Assembly (NCBI GenBank): GCA_963726435.1
Contig: CAVSCJ010000004.1
Coordinates: 248,001 to 312,000, forward strand
Direction: 5' to 3'
DNA: 64,000 nucleotides
From: PALSA-660 sp963726435
GTDB taxonomy: Bacteria > Actinomycetota > Coriobacteriia > Anaerosomatales > PALSA-660
The position numbers and the translations under genes are program-made. The notes beneath the pieces are model-generated. The model saw only the letters and a list, made by a program, of their open reading frames with translations, was not told the DNA's origin and made no database searches. Shown in pieces: positions 61,165 to 64,000 of the stretch. Every line of letters starts with the position of its first letter. Positions within the stretch are counted from its first letter, which is position 1.

Positions 61165-62727
61165 GTGCCTGACCCGGTCATCAAGCGCGCGCTCGTCTCC
61201 GTCACCGACAAGACCGGCATCGTCGACTTCTGCGCCGCGCTCGCCGGCATGGGAGTCGAGATCGTCTCGACCGGCGGGACCGCCAAGGTGCTGGCCGACG
61301 CCGGCATCCCGGTCCGCCCGATCGACGACCTCACTGGCTTCCCAGAGATGATGGACGGCCGGGTCAAGACCCTGCACCCGCGCGTCCATGGGGGCCTGCT
61401 CGCGCGGCGCGACGTCCCCGAGCATATGGCGGCGGCCGAGGAGCACGGCATAGGCATGATCGACATGATCGTGGTCAATCTCTACGCGTTCGAAGCGACC
61501 GTGGCCAAGGAGGGCGTCACGCTCGAGGACGCCATCGAGAACATCGACATCGGCGGGCCCAGCATGCTTCGGAGCGCGGCCAAGAACTTCGCCTCTGTCG
61601 CGGTCGTCACCGACCCCGCGACCTACGACGGCATCCTCGCCGAGATGGCGGCCCACGGCGGCGCTACCCTCTACGAGACCCGCAAGTCGCTCGGCATCGA
61701 CGTCTTCCGCAAGACGAGCGCCTACGACGACGCGATCTTCTCGTGGCTGTCGCGCGAGGGCGCGGCGGGAGACCTGTTCCCGGAGAACGTCCGGTTCTTC
61801 CTCGAGAAGGTCCAGGACCTGCGCTACGGGGAGAACCCGCACCAGCAGGCGGCCTTCTACCGCTTCGCCGACTCCAAGCCGATGACACTGGCGCGCGCCG
61901 AGCAACTGCACGGCAAGGAGCTCTCCTACAACAACATCCTCGACACCGACGCGTGCTGGACGGCCGTGCGCGAGTTCGACGAGCCGGCCTGCGTGATCGT
62001 CAAGCACATGAACCCGTGTGGGACCGCCATCGGCGCCGACGTCGTCGAGGCCTACGACAAGGCGCACGCCTCCGACCCGATCTCCGCATACGGCGGCGTC
62101 ATGGCGTTCAACCGCCGAGTGCCGCTGGGGGTCGCGGAGCACATCAACGCCAACGGACAGTTCGTCGAGGTCATGATCGCACCGGAGTTCGACGCCGATG
62201 CGCTGGCCCTGCTGCAGGAGAAGAAGAACGTCCGACTGCTGCGCACCGGCGGCGTTCGCGCCGTCGAAGGCCACTACGAGTCGCGCGCGGTCGAGGGCGG
62301 CATGCTCGTCCAGACCTCCGATGCCGTTTCGGAGGATCCGTCGACCTTCACCGTGCCGACGAAGCGGCAGCCCACCCCCGCGGAGCTCGAGCAGCTGCTG
62401 TTCGCCTGGAAGGTCGTGAAGTCCGTGAAGTCCAACGCGATCCTGCTCGCGAAGGACTTCGCGTCGGTCGGGGTCGGCGCCGGGCAGATGAGCAGGGTCG
62501 ACTCGGCGAAGATCGCGGTCGAGAAGGCGGGGGAGAAGGCAGCGGGCGCGGTGGCGGCCTCCGATGCGTTCATGCCGTTCCCCGACTCGCTCGAGGTGTG
62601 CGCCGCCGCTGGTGTCACCGCGGTCATCCAACCGGGCGGGTCTGTGCGCGACGCGGAGTGCATCGCGAAAGCCGACGAGCTCGGCGTCGCCATGGTGTTC
62701 ACCGGTCGCCGGCACTTCAGGCACTGA
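61165..62727 (+). CDS. purH: Bifunctional AICAR transformylase / IMP cyclohydrolase
   Basis: PurH does the last two steps to IMP. The 520-residue protein is intact. The N-terminal cyclohydrolase (about 1-190) has ALVSVTDKTGIVDF, VSTGGTAKVLADAG, GRVKTLHPRVHGGLLARR and NIDIGGPSMLRSAAKN. The transformylase has RYGENPHQQAAFY, NNILDTDACW, VKHMNPCGTAIG, SDPISAYGGVMAFNR and DAFMPFPDSLE. GTG start behind AGGAGG. Follows the class IV protein by 74 bases with its own promoter-like site. Confidence 0.97.
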   Translation: MPDPVIKRALVSVTDKTGIVDFCAALAGMGVEIVSTGGTAKVLADAGIPVRPIDDLTGFPEMMDGRVKTLHPRVHGGLLARRDVPEHMAAAEEHGIGMIDMIVVNLYAFEATVAKEGVTLEDAIENIDIGGPSMLRSAAKNFASVAVVTDPATYDGILAEMAAHGGATLYETRKSLGIDVFRKTSAYDDAIFSWLSREGAAGDLFPENVRFFLEKVQDLRYGENPHQQAAFYRFADSKPMTLARAEQLHGKELSYNNILDTDACWTAVREFDEPACVIVKHMNPCGTAIGADVVEAYDKAHASDPISAYGGVMAFNRRVPLGVAEHINANGQFVEVMIAPEFDADALALLQEKKNVRLLRTGGVRAVEGHYESRAVEGGMLVQTSDAVSEDPSTFTVPTKRQPTPAELEQLLFAWKVVKSVKSNAILLAKDFASVGVGAGQMSRVDSAKIAVEKAGEKAAGAVAASDAFMPFPDSLEVCAAAGVTAVIQPGGSVRDAECIAKADELGVAMVFTGRRHFRH

Positions 62728-62754
62728 GGCGCGGTTTGGTGGCCGACCTCGCGG

Positions 62755-62800
62755 GTAAGGAGTATGCTCCGAAGTAAGGAGCAACACGCGAGGTAAGGAA
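62755..62800 (+). repeat. Three direct repeats GTAAGGA at exact 19-bp spacing
   Basis: GTAAGGAG at 62755-62762 and 62774-62781, and GTAAGGAA at 62793-62800. Starts are 19 bases apart each time. The outer copies are preceded by CGCGGG and CGCGAG. TATGCT between copies 1 and 2 could be a -10 box. The array ends 9 bases before the AbrB-type antitoxin ATG, so it is probably its operator; the last copy doubles as the ribosome site. Confidence 0.7.
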
Positions 62801-62809
62801 TCGTGCACC

Positions 62810-63118
62810 ATGCGGTACTCATCCAGGATCACGTCCAAGGGCCAGGTCACCATCCCCGTCGAGGTGCGCGAAGCGCTGGGATTCGACAAGGGCGACGACC
62901 TGGCGTTCGAGCTGAAGGAAGACTACGTCGTGGTCACGCGGCGCCCGTCGATCGAAGAGGTGCTCGAGAAGCACAAGAACATCCTCCCGAAGGGTCCTCC
63001 TCGCTTCGCCACTGACGACGAGGCCATCGCCGACTACTTCGATCATCTGCCGCCGAGGAACCTGTCGGACACGCCGATCATCGCGATCGCCGGGTCCCGG
63101 CGCAGGAAGGCACGCTGA
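62810..63118 (+). CDS. AbrB/MazE-family antitoxin
   Basis: A 102-residue protein. The N-terminal swapped-hairpin DNA-binding domain is SSRITSKGQVTIPVEVREALGFDKGDDLAF. The C-terminal about 50 residues (EVLEKHKNILPKGPPRFATDDEAIADYF) should wrap the toxin. The TGA overlaps the toxin ATG (TGATG). It would bind the 19-bp-spaced repeats upstream to control its operon. Confidence 0.9.
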   Translation: MRYSSRITSKGQVTIPVEVREALGFDKGDDLAFELKEDYVVVTRRPSIEEVLEKHKNILPKGPPRFATDDEAIADYFDHLPPRNLSDTPIIAIAGSRRRKAR

Positions 63119-63489
63119 TGCTCGGCGACGCGAACGCGCTCGTTGCGACTCTCGTCGCGGGCCGCGAGGACCAGCGCCGCACGACTGTGGAAGCGGCTGG
63201 GACCCACGGTCGCTTGGAGATGGGCGAGGCGGTGCTGGGTGAGGTGTGCTGGGTGCTGGAACGCAGGTACGGGACGCCGCGGCGCGACGTCGCGACGATC
63301 CTCCGGGCCGCGCTCGGCTCCCGCCAGTTCGTCGCCTGGGACCCGGGTCTGGCCGACTCCACGCTCGCTCGCATGGAGTCATCGCCGAGATTCTCTTTCG
63401 TCGATTGTCTGTTGATCGAGCGGGCCGTGTCCGGAGAGGCCGTCCTGACCTTCGATCGCGACCTTGCGAGGGCGATCGGTCGGGCGTGA
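63118..63489 (+). CDS. PIN domain toxin ribonuclease
   Basis: A 123-residue PIN-domain protein. Acidic metal-binding residues are D in LGDANALV, E in AVLGEVCWVLERR, D in SFVDCLLIERAV and D in LTFDRDLAR. Typical VapC-like toxins cleave RNA such as tRNA. It is coupled to the AbrB-type antitoxin and lies just upstream of two tRNA genes, although the neighbouring tRNAs need not be its targets. Confidence 0.9.
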   Translation: MLGDANALVATLVAGREDQRRTTVEAAGTHGRLEMGEAVLGEVCWVLERRYGTPRRDVATILRAALGSRQFVAWDPGLADSTLARMESSPRFSFVDCLLIERAVSGEAVLTFDRDLARAIGRA

Positions 63490-63501
63490 TCCAGCCCAGT
63501 G

Positions 63502-63531
63502 TGGACGATTCTCCGCGCTCCTGCGTATAAT
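63502..63531 (+). promoter_or_regulatory. Promoter of the tRNA pair
   Basis: TGGACG (63502-63507) and TATAAT (63526-63531) are 18 bases apart. The -10 is perfect, the -35 poor. tRNA-Lys begins 20 bases downstream. Confidence 0.6.
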
Positions 63532-63551
63532 CCGTACCCGCGCCACAAGCC

Positions 63552-63627
63552 GGGCCGTTAGCTCAGTAGGCAGAGCAGGGGACTTTTAATCCCAAGGTCG
63601 CAGGTTCGAAACCTGCACGGCCCACCA
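63552..63627 (+). tRNA. tRNA-Lys (anticodon TTT), CCA encoded
   Basis: The 76-base cloverleaf has acceptor GGGCCGT pairing with ACGGCCC, D arm GCTC...GAGC, anticodon loop CTTTTAA, T arm GCAGG TTCGAAA CCTGC and 3' ACCA. The order closely matches known tRNA-Lys. One odd point: the top of the anticodon stem (G27 against A43) does not pair. Confidence 0.95.
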
Positions 63628-63639
63628 AGAACCTCATAC

Positions 63640-63715
63640 GCCCCCATCGTCTAGCGGCCAAGGACTCTGCCCTTTCAAGGCGGCAACAGGGATTCGAATT
63701 CCCTTGGGGGCACCA
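63640..63715 (+). tRNA. tRNA-Glu (anticodon TTC), CCA encoded
   Basis: The 76-base cloverleaf has acceptor GCCCCCA pairing with TGGGGGC, anticodon loop CTTTCAA between GCC and GGC, T loop ATTCGAATT and 3' ACCA. It follows tRNA-Lys by 12 bases, probably in one transcript. Confidence 0.95.
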
Positions 63716-63726
63716 CGATCATCGGT

Positions 63727-63754
63727 AGACCCGTCTGCACGAACAGGCGGGTCT
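63727..63754. terminator. Hairpin between tRNA-Glu and the converging ABC gene
   Basis: AGACCCGTCTG (63727-63737) pairs with CAGGCGGGTCT (63744-63754) around CACGAA with one G-T wobble. It ends the tRNA transcript and overlaps the stop of the minus-strand ABC gene. No T run. Confidence 0.6.
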
Positions 63755-64000
63755 AGCTGCTTCGCTCGCCGGGACCGCGCGAATCGCTGAGAAGGCGTCC
63801 GTCGGAGATCTCGAGGATGCGGTCGGTCTGGCGCGCGATGACCGGGTCGTGCGTCACGATCAGGAACGCAGTGCCCCACTCGCGGTTCACCTTGCGGAAC
63901 AGCTGGTAGACGTGCTCGGTGTTCTCGGTGTCGAGGTTGCCTGTAGGTTCATCGGCGAGCACGAGCTCGGGGCGGTTCATCAAAGCCCGCGCGATGGCCA
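63753..64000 (-). CDS. ABC transporter ATP-binding protein, C-terminal part (right edge)
   Basis: About 82 C-terminal residues on the minus strand; the rest is beyond the window. MARALMNRPELVLADEPTGNLD is the end of the signature helix plus Walker B, then VTHDPVIARQTDRILEISDGRL with the H-loop His. As with the ATPase at 5526, the DEPTGNLD form marks the MacB/LolD/FtsE group, so an FtsX-like permease probably lies outside the window. Confidence 0.93.
   Translation of the reverse strand, partial: AIARALMNRPELVLADEPTGNLDTENTEHVYQLFRKVNREWGTAFLIVTHDPVIARQTDRILEISDGRLLSDSRGPGERSS

Noticed and set aside
62755..62800. CRISPR-like array
   Set aside because: The repeats are only 7-8 bases with 11-base spacers, and no cas genes are present. 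An operator fits better.
1..64000. Prophage, insertion sequence or integrative element
   Set aside because: No transposase, integrase, phage structural gene, terminal inverted repeat or duplicated attachment site was recognised. The two tRNA genes show no integrase or repeated 3' end beside them.

Overview
The window is 64 kb of GC-rich, gene-dense bacterial DNA. The gene content suggests an anaerobic or microaerophilic high-GC Gram-positive, most likely an actinobacterium near the Coriobacteriia. The pointers are a rubrerythrin, a corrinoid-activator-type Fe-S/ASKHA protein, several radical SAM proteins, MacB/FtsX and ABC-2 exporters, many GTG starts, many ATGA/GTGA gene overlaps and TANNAT-like -10 boxes. 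This placement is an inference; no rRNA lies in the window.

The backbone is almost the whole de novo purine pathway, all on the + strand but scattered: purA (cut by the left edge), purD, purE, purB, purC, purS, purQ, purL, purF, purM, purN and purH. Together they supply PRPP to IMP plus adenylosuccinate synthesis. No purK, guaA or guaB was found. Small uncharacterised membrane-protein genes repeatedly sit between or against the purine genes, often with overlapping start and stop codons.

Layout. 1-4.8 kb: purA, purD, a HemN-like radical SAM protein, purE with an in-frame membrane extension, an NAD(P)-binding protein. 4.8-12 kb: Cys-cluster protein, ABC ATPase plus FtsX permease, TIGR00300 protein, msrA with an in-frame UGA at the catalytic Cys position (probable selenoprotein), msrB, an AlkA-like glycosylase. 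12-18.6 kb: membrane proteins, rubrerythrin, rsgA and a PadR / HAAS-sensor / toastrack lipoprotein / PLDc_N operon. 18.6-27.3 kb: SulP transporter, DinB-fold protein, radical SAM/SPASM protein, a badly broken secreted lipoprotein gene, aldo/keto reductase, NmrA-like protein. 27.3-31.5 kb: rifampin-phosphotransferase-like enzyme and a HepT/HTH-MntA toxin-antitoxin pair. 31.5-40.5 kb: hydrolases, VOC proteins, exonuclease, cation efflux, secreted phosphatase, ABC-2 exporter, broken acyltransferase. 40.6-62.7 kb: the main purine stretch with interleaved membrane genes, patatin, [2Fe-2S]/ASKHA protein, GCS2-type ligase, phosphatidylserine-decarboxylase-like protein and L,D-transpeptidase. 62.7-64 kb: AbrB/PIN toxin-antitoxin with a 19-bp-periodic repeat, tRNA-Lys, tRNA-Glu and the end of an ABC ATPase gene.

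A warning for users: at least ten otherwise well-conserved genes, including purD, purC, purF and purM, carry one frameshift, nearly all a net +1 base. Two other genes carry many. The bias, the G/C runs involved and a compensating pair inside one gene point to sequence or assembly error rather than gene death. Joined coordinates are therefore given for these genes.
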